The position numbers were made by a program, and so were the translations under genes. From NCBI GenBank assembly GCA_947464955.1, contig CANHZI010000029.1, forward strand, positions 1-35,611: DNA of 35,611 nucleotides, given 5' to 3'. Under the pieces are notes generated by a model. It made no database searches and was not told the origin of the DNA. It saw only the letters and a program-made list of their open reading frames with translations. This document shows positions 1-8,269 of the stretch, piece by piece; position 1 is the first letter of the stretch, and every line of letters starts with the position of its first letter. The stretch is from Oxalobacteraceae bacterium. Lineage in GTDB: Bacteria > Pseudomonadota > Gammaproteobacteria > Burkholderiales > Burkholderiaceae_D.

Positions 1-250
1 ATGGTTCCGCAAATGTTTTGTCTGTTCCGAATTCTTTGATGTCTGCGCCACCTGAGAAAGCCTTTCCGGCACCAATCAAAACGATTGCCGAAATTTCTGA
101 GGCATCTAATGAAGATTGTAGATGTTGGCTGATTGTGGTCCTTGTCGCCAAACCTAAGCCATTGATAGGCGCATTGTCGATACGAATCACCGCAATACTG
201 CCGGATTTTTCCAGTTGTGCACTCATTCTCGTCTCTATTGTTGTAGTCAT
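1..250 (-). CDS. enoyl-CoA hydratase/isomerase-type protein, N-terminal fragment (5' end of gene; continues beyond base 1)
   Basis: Reading the minus strand from an ATG at 250 gives 83 codons still open at the window edge. The peptide contains IAVIRIDNAPINGLGLATR followed by GAGKAFSGGADIKEFG. This is the crotonase-fold start and the oxyanion-hole segment (GxGxxFxxGxD) of enoyl-CoA hydratases. The PINGLG wording is common at the N-terminus of FadJ/peroxisomal-type bifunctional hydratase/3-hydroxyacyl-CoA dehydrogenases, but the dehydrogenase part lies outside, so the fusion cannot be confirmed. The expected role is beta-oxidation of fatty acyl-CoA in the cytoplasm. The start is uncertain: the ATG at 250 follows a hairpin and has no ribosome binding site, whereas the in-frame ATG at 226 has a purine-rich GAGACGAG just upstream. 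Confidence 0.85.
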   Translation of the reverse strand, partial: MTTTIETRMSAQLEKSGSIAVIRIDNAPINGLGLATRTTISQHLQSSLDASEISAIVLIGAGKAFSGGADIKEFGTDKTFAEP

Positions 251-256
251 TTTAAA

Positions 257-281
257 GGCAAATAGTCATTGCTATTTTGCC
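257..281 (-). repeat. inverted repeat just upstream of the hydratase start
   Basis: GGCAAATAG (257-265) pairs with CTATTTTGCC (272-281) with one bulged base and a 6-nt loop. On the minus strand the hairpin is followed by TTTAAAATG, so it ends immediately before the ATG at 250. It could be a weak terminator for rlmJ or a leader structure that disfavours the ATG at 250. Confidence 0.4.
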
Positions 282-346
282 CTCAAATGATACACGAGAC
301 CGAGCAGTAAAGCCCTCTGCTTGTCGTATCGATACAAGGTAATTAA

Positions 347-1396
347 TTAACGACCACGACTCTTATTGAGATTCGCTGGACGGGCAACGCGGGTATTTTG
401 TCGTGCCGGTGCCGCACTTGGTCGACCATTGCGGGCATCAGATGGGCGATCTGCGCTACGCATTGGGCGTTGCGTAGTCGTTCGAGGAGTGCGCTCGGAC
501 TTAAGGACTTCCGTTTCACCGGATTCGATGGTGTACCGAGCTCCAGCATCTTTACCTAAAACGCGAACCAAATACGGCATCACTTCGCGCAAAGTTGCTT
601 CCAATGTCCAAGGTGGATTGATAATAAACATGCCACTACTATGCAGTCCAAAACCATCAGGGCTTGGACCTGAAATGCTTAAGGTGACATTCAACCATCC
701 ATTACCGGGAATGCGTTTCAAACGTTCTGGCAACTGCTTTGATTCGATGCGAGACAAAACAGGGTACCAAACTGCGTACACACCTGTTGGAAAGCGCTGC
801 ACCGCATCTTCTAGGCACACTTTAACGCGGCGATAATCATCTTTGACTTCGTAGGGAGGATCAATCAAAACTAAGGCGCGTCGTGATGGTGGTGGAAGCA
901 GTGCTTTCAGGCCATCGAAGCCATCGCCAGCATTGATCATGATGCGTTTACCGCGCGTACTCGGCCGAATCCCCTGCTCTGCTTTGTGTGCTTCAAGTTT
1001 TCTGAAATTTTCACTCAGAATTTTGATTTCGCTCGGATGCAATTCAAATAAACGCAAACGATCCTGTTCACGCATGACTTGGTCTGCACAATAGGGTGAA
1101 CCAGGGTAGTAACGCAACTTGCCACTCTGATTGAGGTCTTGAATCACATCGAGATACACCTGTAGTGCGGTAGGAATATCATCCCTATTCCAGAGAGGAG
1201 CAATACCTGTCTCGTACTCTGCATTTTTCGTCGCATAACCAGTGTCTAAGGAATACAAACCAGCACCCGAATGGGTGTCGACATAGGTATAGGCTGTATC
1301 TTTTTGATTTAAATAATTGAGTAGTTCGATAAGCACAAAGTGCTTAAGAACGTCTGCATGATTGCCAGCATGGAAGCCGTGACGATAACTCAACAT
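347..1396 (-). CDS. rlmJ: 23S rRNA (adenine(2030)-N6)-methyltransferase RlmJ with long Arg-rich tail
   Basis: The 349-residue protein opens with MLSYRHGFHAGNHADVLKH, the RlmJ signature. It carries the SAM-binding stretch YVDTHSGAGLY (about 38-48) and the catalytic DPPY motif of N6-adenine methyltransferases at 179-182. RlmJ methylates A2030 of 23S rRNA in the cytoplasm, using SAM. E. coli RlmJ is about 280 residues; here the catalytic part ends near residue 285. About 60 further residues follow, rich in Arg, Pro, Ser and Asn, probably disordered and basic, which may help RNA binding (inference). AGGA lies about 10 nt upstream of the ATG at 1396. The gene appears to stand alone between the GNAT gene and the hydratase. 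Confidence 0.93.
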   Translation of the reverse strand: MLSYRHGFHAGNHADVLKHFVLIELLNYLNQKDTAYTYVDTHSGAGLYSLDTGYATKNAEYETGIAPLWNRDDIPTALQVYLDVIQDLNQSGKLRYYPGSPYCADQVMREQDRLRLFELHPSEIKILSENFRKLEAHKAEQGIRPSTRGKRIMINAGDGFDGLKALLPPPSRRALVLIDPPYEVKDDYRRVKVCLEDAVQRFPTGVYAVWYPVLSRIESKQLPERLKRIPGNGWLNVTLSISGPSPDGFGLHSSGMFIINPPWTLEATLREVMPYLVRVLGKDAGARYTIESGETEVLKSERTPRTTTQRPMRSADRPSDARNGRPSAAPARQNTRVARPANLNKSRGR

Positions 1397-1558
1397 AGTG
1401 GGGATTCCTGAATGGGTTGCTGCTTGCGCTAATTTGAGCGCAAAGAGAGATGGCTAGTGGATAACCCGCATTTTACCTCTTTTGTGCTGCAATACCTAGA
1501 ATACATCCCCAACTTACAGGTGGATCGTGCTCTCGTCTTGTATAAAACACTCTCTTTT

Positions 1559-2068
1559 TTAGGCGACACGTTTGCCGAAAATGATCAAATCTCGCTCTAT
1601 ACCATCGAGATTAGCAACCCTTGGCATATTTGCCCAAATTTCAAAGTTGAAGGAGGCGAATAGATTCATGCTTGGAATATTGTGACCAAAAATGAAGCCG
1701 AGCAAAGTATGGACTTCGATTTGTGGTGCAAATTGAATCGCTTGTTCCAATAGATATCGCCCCAAACCTCGGCGTCGCATGGACTCATGCAAATAAATAG
1801 AAAGTTCCGCAGTGCCAGAATACGCAGGCCGTCCGTAAAAATTGGAAAAAGATAACCAACCGAGAATCTCTCCGTTTGCATCTTCAACCACCCATAAAGG
1901 CCGACGCTCAGGTTTGTGTTCGTGAAACCAGTTTAATCGTGATTCGACTGATATTTCTTCTGTATCCGCTGTGACCATACGAGAAGCGATGGTCGAATTA
2001 TAGATAGCAACTATCGCTGGCAAATCTTCAAGTTTGGCGATACGGTGTTGAAACGGCTTGGCGCTCAT
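1559..2068 (-). CDS. GNAT-family N-acetyltransferase, phosphinothricin/methionine-sulfoximine acetyltransferase-like
   Basis: The 169-residue protein starts at ATG 2068. The order is that of the PAT/MddA subgroup: IRKLEDLPAIVAIYN-like opening (here RIAKLEDLPAIVAIYN), then WFHEH, WVVEDANGEILGW, and YSGTAELSIYLHES followed by the acetyl-CoA pyrophosphate-binding R-R-R-G-L-G-R. These enzymes transfer acetyl from acetyl-CoA to a small amine such as methionine sulfoximine or phosphinothricin; the actual substrate cannot be read from sequence. A longer frame from a TTG at 2104 is rejected because that codon lies inside a terminator hairpin. No strong ribosome binding site precedes 2068. It is a single-gene unit downstream of pilZ. 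Confidence 0.8.
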   Translation of the reverse strand: MSAKPFQHRIAKLEDLPAIVAIYNSTIASRMVTADTEEISVESRLNWFHEHKPERRPLWVVEDANGEILGWLSFSNFYGRPAYSGTAELSIYLHESMRRRGLGRYLLEQAIQFAPQIEVHTLLGFIFGHNIPSMNLFASFNFEIWANMPRVANLDGIERDLIIFGKRVA

Positions 2069-2080
2069 GTTGATTTTGAA

Positions 2081-2114
2081 TAAAAATAAAAAGCAAAGGC
2101 GCAAATCTGCGCCT
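2081..2114 (-). terminator. Rho-independent terminator of pilZ
   Basis: On the minus strand AGGCGCA (2114-2108 side) pairs with TGCGCCT (2103-2097) around a 4-nt loop, followed by a T-rich run (TTTGCTTTTTATTTTTA). It sits about 45 nt after the pilZ stop and ends the mltG-tmk-holB-pilZ unit. Confidence 0.8.
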
Positions 2115-2157
2115 CGAATAAAAGGTAAAGACCAGAATATTTTCTTTTCAAAATACC

Positions 2158-2547
2158 CTACAAAGTATGGGTAGCACGCGAAGAGCGTATGGTCGCACCT
2201 AACACTTCTTCAACTCGCGTTTTCACACGAATGCCACTTTCATCACTCGGGAAATGTACGCCAATTCCTTGTGACTTGTTATTCCCTGCGCCAGCCGGTG
2301 TAACCCAAGCGACTTTGCCAGCGATTGGATACTTACTGGGATCATCGAGCAAGGTCAAAATCAGATAAATCTCTTCGCCTAAGCGATAAGACTTATTGGT
2401 TGGAACGAAAATTCCACCATTCTTTAGAAATGGCATATAGGCTGAGTACAGGGCAGACTTTTCTTTGATAGCCAAAGACAATACCGAGGGTCTCGAGGGA
2501 GACGGCATATTCAATGGTACGCCTGGGTCTTGTGGGAGGTCTGCCAT
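2158..2547 (-). CDS. pilZ: PilZ-domain type IV pilus assembly protein
   Basis: The 129-residue protein contains SLAIKEKSALYSAYMPFLKN and GGIFVPTNKSYRLGEEIYL, then IAGKVAWVTP and GIGVHFP. These are hallmarks of canonical small PilZ, which interacts with the pilus motor rather than binding c-di-GMP; the RxxxR c-di-GMP motif at the domain start is absent, as expected for this subgroup. The start at 2547 is chosen because GGAAG lies 6 nt upstream; an upstream ATG at 2577 has no convincing site. It follows holB, the conserved holB-pilZ order of pseudomonads and betaproteobacteria. Expected role: twitching motility and pilus biogenesis, cytoplasmic, with PilB/FimX-type partners. Confidence 0.9.
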   Translation of the reverse strand: MADLPQDPGVPLNMPSPSRPSVLSLAIKEKSALYSAYMPFLKNGGIFVPTNKSYRLGEEIYLILTLLDDPSKYPIAGKVAWVTPAGAGNNKSQGIGVHFPSDESGIRVKTRVEEVLGATIRSSRATHTL

Positions 2548-2591
2548 AGTTTCTTCCAATGATTTTGCAAATAACATTACGCCGAACTTGT

Positions 2592-2612
2592 TTCTCTTAC
2601 GAATTAAGAGAA
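2592..2612. repeat. perfect 8-bp inverted repeat between holB and pilZ
   Basis: TTCTCTTA (2592-2599) and TAAGAGAA (2605-2612) are separated by 5 nt. There is no T-tract on the minus strand, so it is not a classic terminator. It could be an mRNA-processing or attenuating hairpin in the 67-nt holB-pilZ gap. Confidence 0.4.
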
Positions 2613-2644
2613 GTAGGCAAGTCAGTCATCAAATAAATGATGGC

Positions 2645-3682
2645 TTAATGGAATGATGATGAATATTCTAACAGCATATCTTCTAAAAACAACTTGCCAG
2701 ACAGCGGATGACTGGCAATTGCTTGTCGATCTTGCACACTTTTGATCAGTTTCATCAGTTTATCGTTGCTAGCACGAGACGCAAGACGTTCTATCTCGTT
2801 TTGATACTTCGGATAGTAGCGAATTTTTCCGCTTTGTTTCACGCTAAAAATATCGTAGAGCCACCGCTGCAACCATGACACCGTGCGCGGCATTTCCATT
2901 TTTTGCATTTTATCGGCGAGCTTAAGGCTATTCTCAACATCTGGCTTTGCCAAAGCCTGTAGAAACTCCTGTAGCTCTTTGACGTCTTCGGATTGCGCCA
3001 TTTCCAAAGCAAGAAGTGGCGCGCCTCCTTGTTGCGCCAACCACGTTTCGGCTTCCTTCACCCCCTCTTGACGTAGCCATGCTAAAGCTTCTTCTTTGCT
3101 TGGCATATGCAACGGCAATTTATGACAGCGCGACAAAATTGTCGGCAAGAGCCGATCAAGTCGATGCGAAACCAGTATGAAAACGGTGTTGGGATTTGGT
3201 TCCTCCAATGACTTCAATAAGGCATTGGCTGCAGGTATATTCAGGGCCTCAGCAGGATAGAGCAACACCACACGAGTACCTTGACGGTGGGTTGAGATAT
3301 TCATGAAGTCGCCCAATGCGCGTACCTGGTCAATCACAATTTCTTTCGACGGCGCTTTGCTTGCTTTTGACTTCTTTTCAGGCTCGGCGTCTGCATCCGC
3401 CGATTCGCCACTTGCCTCTTCCTCATCAAGTAAGCCCGGGCGCACGCGGCGATAGTCTGGGTGACTATATTGATCAAACCAATTACACGACAAGCATTCG
3501 CCACAAGCGTGGCCATCCATTGCTGGTGATTCGCACAGAAGTGATTTTGCGAGATGTTCGGCAAATTGTGCCTTGCCTATACCTTCGGCTCCATACAAAA
3601 GAATCGCATGGGGCATACGTTCTCGCATCGCCATAATCTGACGCCAGGTTTCATGCTGCCAGTGAAATAAAGTCTTGTTCAT
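2645..3682 (-). CDS. holB: DNA polymerase III subunit delta'
   Basis: The 345-residue clamp-loader subunit has [12 protein letters not shown] (about 28-39) as its P-loop-like segment. The zinc ligands C50, C60, C63 and C66 (CGECLSC) match the delta' zinc module. The SRC motif is in ILSRCHK. A highly charged insertion at about 85-113 ([19 protein letters not shown] followed by SKASKAPSK) lies between the zinc module and the IDQVRAL helix. The 4-nt ATGA overlap with tmk implies translational coupling. The protein is part of the clamp loader that places beta clamps on primed DNA. Confidence 0.95.
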   Translation of the reverse strand: MNKTLFHWQHETWRQIMAMRERMPHAILLYGAEGIGKAQFAEHLAKSLLCESPAMDGHACGECLSCNWFDQYSHPDYRRVRPGLLDEEEASGESADADAEPEKKSKASKAPSKEIVIDQVRALGDFMNISTHRQGTRVVLLYPAEALNIPAANALLKSLEEPNPNTVFILVSHRLDRLLPTILSRCHKLPLHMPSKEEALAWLRQEGVKEAETWLAQQGGAPLLALEMAQSEDVKELQEFLQALAKPDVENSLKLADKMQKMEMPRTVSWLQRWLYDIFSVKQSGKIRYYPKYQNEIERLASRASNDKLMKLIKSVQDRQAIASHPLSGKLFLEDMLLEYSSSFH

Positions 3683-4332
3683 CGCGTCGCCTTTTTATGC
3701 GTCATGGTGCGCTGTTTTGTGATCAAGTCGTTGACGATCTCTTGAATTTCAGCACGAATTTCTTCGATACTACGAGTAGAATCGATCACGCGAAAACGAT
3801 TTGGAAACTCACGCGCGCGACGCAAATACTCATTTCGGGTATTGGTGAAGAACTCGCTATTTTCCTGCTCAAATTTGTCCAAAGTGCGCGTCGCATCGAG
3901 GCGCGCTTTAGCTACATCAATAGGCACATCAAACAAGAAAGTCAGATCTGGCTGTAGATGAGGATGAACCCACCTCTCGAGCGCGTTCAATTTCTCTATC
4001 GACAAATGGCGACCGCCACCTTGATACGCAAATGATGCGTCAGTAAAACGATCCGAAATCACCCATTTGCCTGACGCCAAAGCGGGTTCGATCACTTGCG
4101 CTAGGTGTTCTCGACGCGAGGCGAACATCAACATTGCTTCTGTCTCTAGGTGCATTTTTTGATTCAGCAGAATGCTGCGTAAGGTCTCACCCAGCTCTGT
4201 GCCACCCGGCTCTCTGGTACTGACGACCTTGATGCCGTGATCTTCAATTAATTGTTGAACGAAGCGAATGTGAGTGGACTTGCCAGCACCATCGATGCCT
4301 TCAAAGGTAATAAATTGACCGTTCTTTGTCAT
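3679..4332 (-). CDS. tmk: thymidylate kinase (dTMP kinase)
   Basis: The 217-residue protein begins with [14 protein letters not shown], the P-loop at 12-20, followed by [11 protein letters not shown] (dTMP-binding) and [16 protein letters not shown] (DR(Y/F) motif and LID region). It phosphorylates dTMP to dTDP with ATP in the cytoplasm. Length is normal for the family. It overlaps holB by 4 nt and lies 30 nt downstream of mltG, forming the common mltG-tmk-holB unit. Confidence 0.96.
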   Translation of the reverse strand: MTKNGQFITFEGIDGAGKSTHIRFVQQLIEDHGIKVVSTREPGGTELGETLRSILLNQKMHLETEAMLMFASRREHLAQVIEPALASGKWVISDRFTDASFAYQGGGRHLSIEKLNALERWVHPHLQPDLTFLFDVPIDVAKARLDATRTLDKFEQENSEFFTNTRNEYLRRAREFPNRFRVIDSTRSIEEIRAEIQEIVNDLITKQRTMTHKKATR

Positions 4333-4362
4333 ACTTTTTCCAAAAAAAAGATATCTAAAAAC

Positions 4363-5361
4363 CTAGCGCTGGTATTTGTTGACTGCTTTGTTATGGTCGC
4401 TCAGGTTTTCTGAAAACTGGCTCGTGCCATTGCCGCGGGCAACAAAATAATAGGCATTGCTAGGTTCGGGATTTAATGCTGCTTTCAGCGAATCCAAGCC
4501 CGGTAATGCAATTGGTGTCGGAGGCAAGCCTGTGCGAGTGTAAGTATTGTAAGGAGTATCGGTGGTTAAATCACGCTTACGAATATTGCCTTTGAATTGA
4601 TCTCCCATGCCATAGATCACTGTTGGATCCGTTTGCAATAACATGCCGACTCTCAATCGATTCACAAACACAGAGGCAATCATGCCGCGTTCGGAAGCCT
4701 GACCCGTCTCTTTTTCGACAATGGAAGCCATCACCAAAGCTTGGTACGGTGTTTTATACGGTAAGTTTTCTGCGCGTCTTTTCCAGACCTCATCTAACCG
4801 CGTCAGCATCGCTTGATGCGCCAATTGATAGACTTGCACATCGCTACTATTTTTCGCAAAGCGATAGGTGTCAGGAAAAAATAAACCTTCTGGGTGTTCA
4901 AACTCACTGCCAATCGCTTTCATCAATTCGCGATCGGACATCGTAATGGTGTCGTGACGAATTTGGGGATGGGCATTGATTGCATTTCGCATCTGTTTGA
5001 AACTCCAGCCTTCGATGATGCCGAGGCTGGTCAAGCTGAACTTGCCTTCAACAAGTTTTTGCAAAAGTTCACGTGGTGTGTCTGTGGAACTGAACTCGAA
5101 TGAACCCGCTTTCAAGTTACCGGCTTTGCCCTGTACGCGGGCCAGCAGCTCAAAAAGATAGGGCTGAATTGGAATCCCAGCGGCATTCAACTGCCGTGTG
5201 GCGCTGCGGATGTTACTTCCACTTTTGATTGTGAATTCAATAGAACCCTTTTCGTTCAAAATGGGTGTGTCAATCCAGCGATAGAAAGCCCAGGATGCGG
5301 CAGCACCGAGGCATAGGAATAGCACAATTACCCATAATAGAAGTTTTTTCAAAAATGCCAT
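4363..5361 (-). CDS. mltG: endolytic murein transglycosylase MltG
   Basis: The 332-residue protein has one N-terminal membrane segment (about 6-25), a LysM-like YceG region (IKSGSNIRSATRQL, LKAGSFEF), and the catalytic segment MASIVEKETG (211-220) with the essential Glu in the IVEKE motif. FVNRLRVGMLLQTDPTVIYG and the C-terminal YNTYTRTGLPPTPIALPG are diagnostic. It cleaves nascent glycan strands in the inner-membrane periplasmic leaflet and limits strand length. It is divergent from ygfZ, 102 nt away, an arrangement typical of betaproteobacteria. Confidence 0.95.
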   Translation of the reverse strand: MAFLKKLLLWVIVLFLCLGAAASWAFYRWIDTPILNEKGSIEFTIKSGSNIRSATRQLNAAGIPIQPYLFELLARVQGKAGNLKAGSFEFSSTDTPRELLQKLVEGKFSLTSLGIIEGWSFKQMRNAINAHPQIRHDTITMSDRELMKAIGSEFEHPEGLFFPDTYRFAKNSSDVQVYQLAHQAMLTRLDEVWKRRAENLPYKTPYQALVMASIVEKETGQASERGMIASVFVNRLRVGMLLQTDPTVIYGMGDQFKGNIRKRDLTTDTPYNTYTRTGLPPTPIALPGLDSLKAALNPEPSNAYYFVARGNGTSQFSENLSDHNKAVNKYQR

Positions 5362-5463
5362 GTCAACACTGAATCAAATTTGCTGCGATAATCACGGAAA
5401 ACGGATGCCATTGTAAATGGGATCAAACCGCATTGACACAAAAAAAGAGAAATAGAGTGAAGA

Positions 5464-6483
5464 ATGAGTAGCCTAGAACAAACTTTTCAATCCAATTCCA
5501 AGTCTGTAGAAGCATTTGCCAATGCAGAATCACTGCAAGCTGGATATGTATGCCTGCTATCGGGACAAAGCATTATCAAGCTCAGCGGCGATGATGCTTC
5601 CAGTTTCCTGCACAATCAGCTTAGCAATGATGTAGATCGTCTAAAAGAAGGTGAAGCACGATACGCTGCCTACTGCACTCCCAAAGGTCGGATGTTGGCC
5701 AGTTTCTACTATTGGAAACAGCAACAAGACCTCTTTTTGCAGTGTTCTGCAAGTTTGCAGCCGGCACTACAAAAACGATTGCAAATGTTCGTCATGCGCG
5801 CTAAAGCTAAACTTGAAGATGTGAGTGAAACCTATTCTCTGATTGGTTTGAGTGGAACTGCGGCCGAAACCTTTTTGTTAAACCATTTTCCGCAGCTTCC
5901 TGTGGAAACCAACCAAACGATGACAGCTGAGGTAGGTGTTCTGATACGTCGCGCCGACGCTTTCAATTCGGCTCGATATCAATGGTTCGTGCCCCGCTTG
6001 GTGCTTGAGGGTTTGCTCGATTCTTTAATGACGGGCAATCTTATCGTCGATCCACAAATTTGGCGCCTCGGTGATATTTGGGCAGGCATACCTGAAGTTC
6101 GGGAGCAAACTAAAGAGCAATTCGTGCCGCAAATGGTGAACTTCGAATTGATCGGTGGTGTCAATTTCCGCAAAGGCTGCTATCCAGGGCAAGAGATCGT
6201 CGCGCGTAGCCAATATTTAGGAAAGCTTAAACGTCGAATGGCAATCGCCACAGTGGCTACCGATGAGATTGCTATTGCTACCGAGGTGTTTTCTGAAAAC
6301 GATACTAGCCAACCTTGTGGCATGATCGTCAATGCTGAGAGAGACTTTACCGGCAACTTTGTATGCTTGGTGGAGATCAAACTTGCAGACCAAGAGGAAG
6401 GTAAAGTTCACCTCGGTGCAATTGACGGACCACTCTTAAATTTCCAAGCTTTACCTTACGCTTACCTCGACGTGACTGAGTAG
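5464..6483 (+). CDS. ygfZ: folate-binding protein YgfZ (tRNA-modifying / Fe-S cluster helper)
   Basis: The 339-residue protein has a GcvT-like fold with LSGDDASSFLHNQLSNDV near the start and CTPKGRMLASF. The YgfZ signature K-G-C-Y-P-G-Q-E lies at 237-244, with Cys239 the invariant cysteine. YgfZ binds tetrahydrofolate and supports assembly or repair of certain Fe-S enzymes, including MiaB. The GTGAAGA just before the ATG provides a modest ribosome binding site. It is followed after 3 nt by the DUF4936 gene, so the two are probably co-transcribed. Confidence 0.93.
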   Translation: MSSLEQTFQSNSKSVEAFANAESLQAGYVCLLSGQSIIKLSGDDASSFLHNQLSNDVDRLKEGEARYAAYCTPKGRMLASFYYWKQQQDLFLQCSASLQPALQKRLQMFVMRAKAKLEDVSETYSLIGLSGTAAETFLLNHFPQLPVETNQTMTAEVGVLIRRADAFNSARYQWFVPRLVLEGLLDSLMTGNLIVDPQIWRLGDIWAGIPEVREQTKEQFVPQMVNFELIGGVNFRKGCYPGQEIVARSQYLGKLKRRMAIATVATDEIAIATEVFSENDTSQPCGMIVNAERDFTGNFVCLVEIKLADQEEGKVHLGAIDGPLLNFQALPYAYLDVTE

Positions 6484-6486
6484 AAA

Positions 6487-6768
6487 ATGGATTGTTACGT
6501 CTATTACAAAGCAAAAACGGCTGACGAGAAAAATGTGGTCGAGGCTTTTCAGCGCTTGCGCTTAACCTTCGAGTCGCTTGGTTCGGCAGGGCTGGCACCA
6601 AGCCTACAAAGGCGGCCGGAGAGCAAAGAAGAAGCGCATACTTGGATGGAGATTTATCACGATATACCGACCGACTTTTGCAAGTTAATCGAAGGCCCCC
6701 TACACAATTCTGGTCTATTGGAACTCACGCTTGGCTCGCGTCATATGGAATATTTCATTCCAGTCTAA
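6487..6768 (+). CDS. DUF4936 family small protein
   Basis: The 93-residue cytoplasmic protein begins MDCYVYYKA and contains RRPESKEEAHTWMEIYHDI, the conserved core of DUF4936. This family is found mainly in betaproteobacteria, directly after ygfZ. Function is unknown. The 3-nt spacing from ygfZ suggests co-translation and perhaps a related task. No catalytic motif is visible. Confidence 0.85.
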   Translation: MDCYVYYKAKTADEKNVVEAFQRLRLTFESLGSAGLAPSLQRRPESKEEAHTWMEIYHDIPTDFCKLIEGPLHNSGLLELTLGSRHMEYFIPV

Positions 6769-6842
6769 AACGCGACGCTACAAACAACGGTGAGCTAGAT
6801 TGGCTTGATCCCTACGCTACTTTCTAGCGGCGCAGACAAAAA

Positions 6843-6868
6843 AAAGGAGCGCTTACTCGCGCTCCTTT
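6843..6868. terminator. bidirectional terminator between DUF4936 and hom
   Basis: AAAGGAGCGC (6843-6852) pairs perfectly with GCGCTCCTTT (6859-6868) around a 6-nt loop. The A-run at 6838-6845 becomes a U-run on the minus strand, so it is strongest for hom. It also closes the ygfZ unit. Confidence 0.85.
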
Positions 6869-6903
6869 CCTCCTAATAGCGGTTCCTCGTTACGATCAAA
6901 TAG

Positions 6904-8214
6904 TTAACTCAGCTCTTCGAGGCGCAACTTCGTCACTTTGCCAGACACGGATGACAAGGCTTCAATACGCGCAATCGCCGCGTCGACATTCTTTTCTTGC
7001 GTTTGATGCGTCAGCATAATGATGTCAGTTTTGGATTCGCCTTCACCGGGCTCTTTTTGCAGCATGGCGTCGATGGAAATCGAGAATTCAGCCAAAATCT
7101 TCGTCACATCAGCCAAAACACCAGGCTTATCTTCCACTCGCATACGCAAGTAATAGCTGGTAAACACTTCGGCGATCGGCAGAACTGTCAAGTCACTGAG
7201 GGCATTCGGTTGGAATGCCAAATACGGAACGCGATGTTCGGGATCGGCAGAGGCCAAACGAGTAATATCAACCACATCGGCGATGACTGAAGAAGCTGTC
7301 GGCTCTGATCCTGCGCCTTTACCATAATACAGCGTGGCGCCAACCGCATCACCTTGCACCAGAACCGCATTCATTGCGCCCTCGACGTTAGCGATCAAAC
7401 GTTTTTCTGGAATTAAAGTTGGATGTACGCGTAATTCAATACCGGCTTCGCTCCGCTTGGTAATGCCAAGTAGCTTGATGCGATAGCCGAGTTGTTCAGC
7501 GTACTCGATGTCAGTTGCTTCTAGCTTGGTGATACCTTCAACATAGGCTTTGTCGAATTGTGTTGGAATACCAAAAGCAATCGATGCCATGATGGTCAAC
7601 TTATGTGCGGCGTCAATTCCTTCGATATCGAAAGTTGGATCAGCCTCAGCATAGCCGAGTGCTTGCGCTTGCTTTAACACAGTCGCAAAGTCTAAGCCTT
7701 TGTCGCGCATTTCAGACAAGATGAAGTTCGTCGTACCATTGATGATGCCGGCGATCCATTGGATACGATTGGCAGTCAAGCCTTCGCGCAGGGCTTTGAT
7801 GATTGGGATACCGCCCGCTACAGCCGCTTCGAAAGCCACCATCACACCTTTGTCTTGCGCAGCTTTGAACACTTCGTTACCGTGTTTCGCAATGAGGGCT
7901 TTATTGGCAGTGACAACGTGCTTGCCATTCGCAATTGCCTTCAGCACCAAATCTTTAGCGATGTCGTTGCCACCGATAAGTTCGATCACAATGTCAATGT
8001 CAGGATGATTCACAACGAGATTGCCATCCGTGACGATCTCAACTTCACCTTTGGTAATTTCTTCCGCACGTTCTACGTTTCGCACTGCCACCATCGAAAT
8101 TTCAATCGAACGTCCAGCGCGACGCATAATCTCTTCTTGATTACGCTTCAAAACATTAAATGTACCGGAGCCGACTGTGCCTAAACCTAATAGGCCTACT
8201 TTGATGGGTTTCAT
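6904..8214 (-). CDS. hom: homoserine dehydrogenase
   Basis: The 436-residue protein has the NAD(P)-binding GLGTVGSG near residue 10 and VTANKALIAKHG. AAVAGGIPIIKALREGL holds the catalytic-domain signature, and GIINGTTNFIL is the homoserine dehydrogenase motif. A C-terminal ACT domain (about 350-430, YLRMRVEDKPGVLADVT) suggests threonine feedback. It reduces aspartate semialdehyde to homoserine on the way to Thr and Met. It lies 55 nt downstream of alaA on the same strand, an order widely conserved in betaproteobacteria. It is monofunctional: no aspartokinase domain is present. Confidence 0.96.
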   Translation of the reverse strand: MKPIKVGLLGLGTVGSGTFNVLKRNQEEIMRRAGRSIEISMVAVRNVERAEEITKGEVEIVTDGNLVVNHPDIDIVIELIGGNDIAKDLVLKAIANGKHVVTANKALIAKHGNEVFKAAQDKGVMVAFEAAVAGGIPIIKALREGLTANRIQWIAGIINGTTNFILSEMRDKGLDFATVLKQAQALGYAEADPTFDIEGIDAAHKLTIMASIAFGIPTQFDKAYVEGITKLEATDIEYAEQLGYRIKLLGITKRSEAGIELRVHPTLIPEKRLIANVEGAMNAVLVQGDAVGATLYYGKGAGSEPTASSVIADVVDITRLASADPEHRVPYLAFQPNALSDLTVLPIAEVFTSYYLRMRVEDKPGVLADVTKILAEFSISIDAMLQKEPGEGESKTDIIMLTHQTQEKNVDAAIARIEALSSVSGKVTKLRLEELS

Positions 8215-8269
8215 ATGAACTATTTACTTTAAAAAATGAAAGAAGAAACAAACACGAGAACAGATTAAA

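Noticed and set aside
1457-1663. 68-codon plus-strand open frame between rlmJ and the GNAT gene
   Set aside because: It overlaps the 3' end of the GNAT gene, has no ribosome binding site and no recognisable motif.
7759-8184. 141-codon plus-strand open frame antisense to hom
   Set aside because: It is a shadow of a strongly conserved gene, with no family motif.
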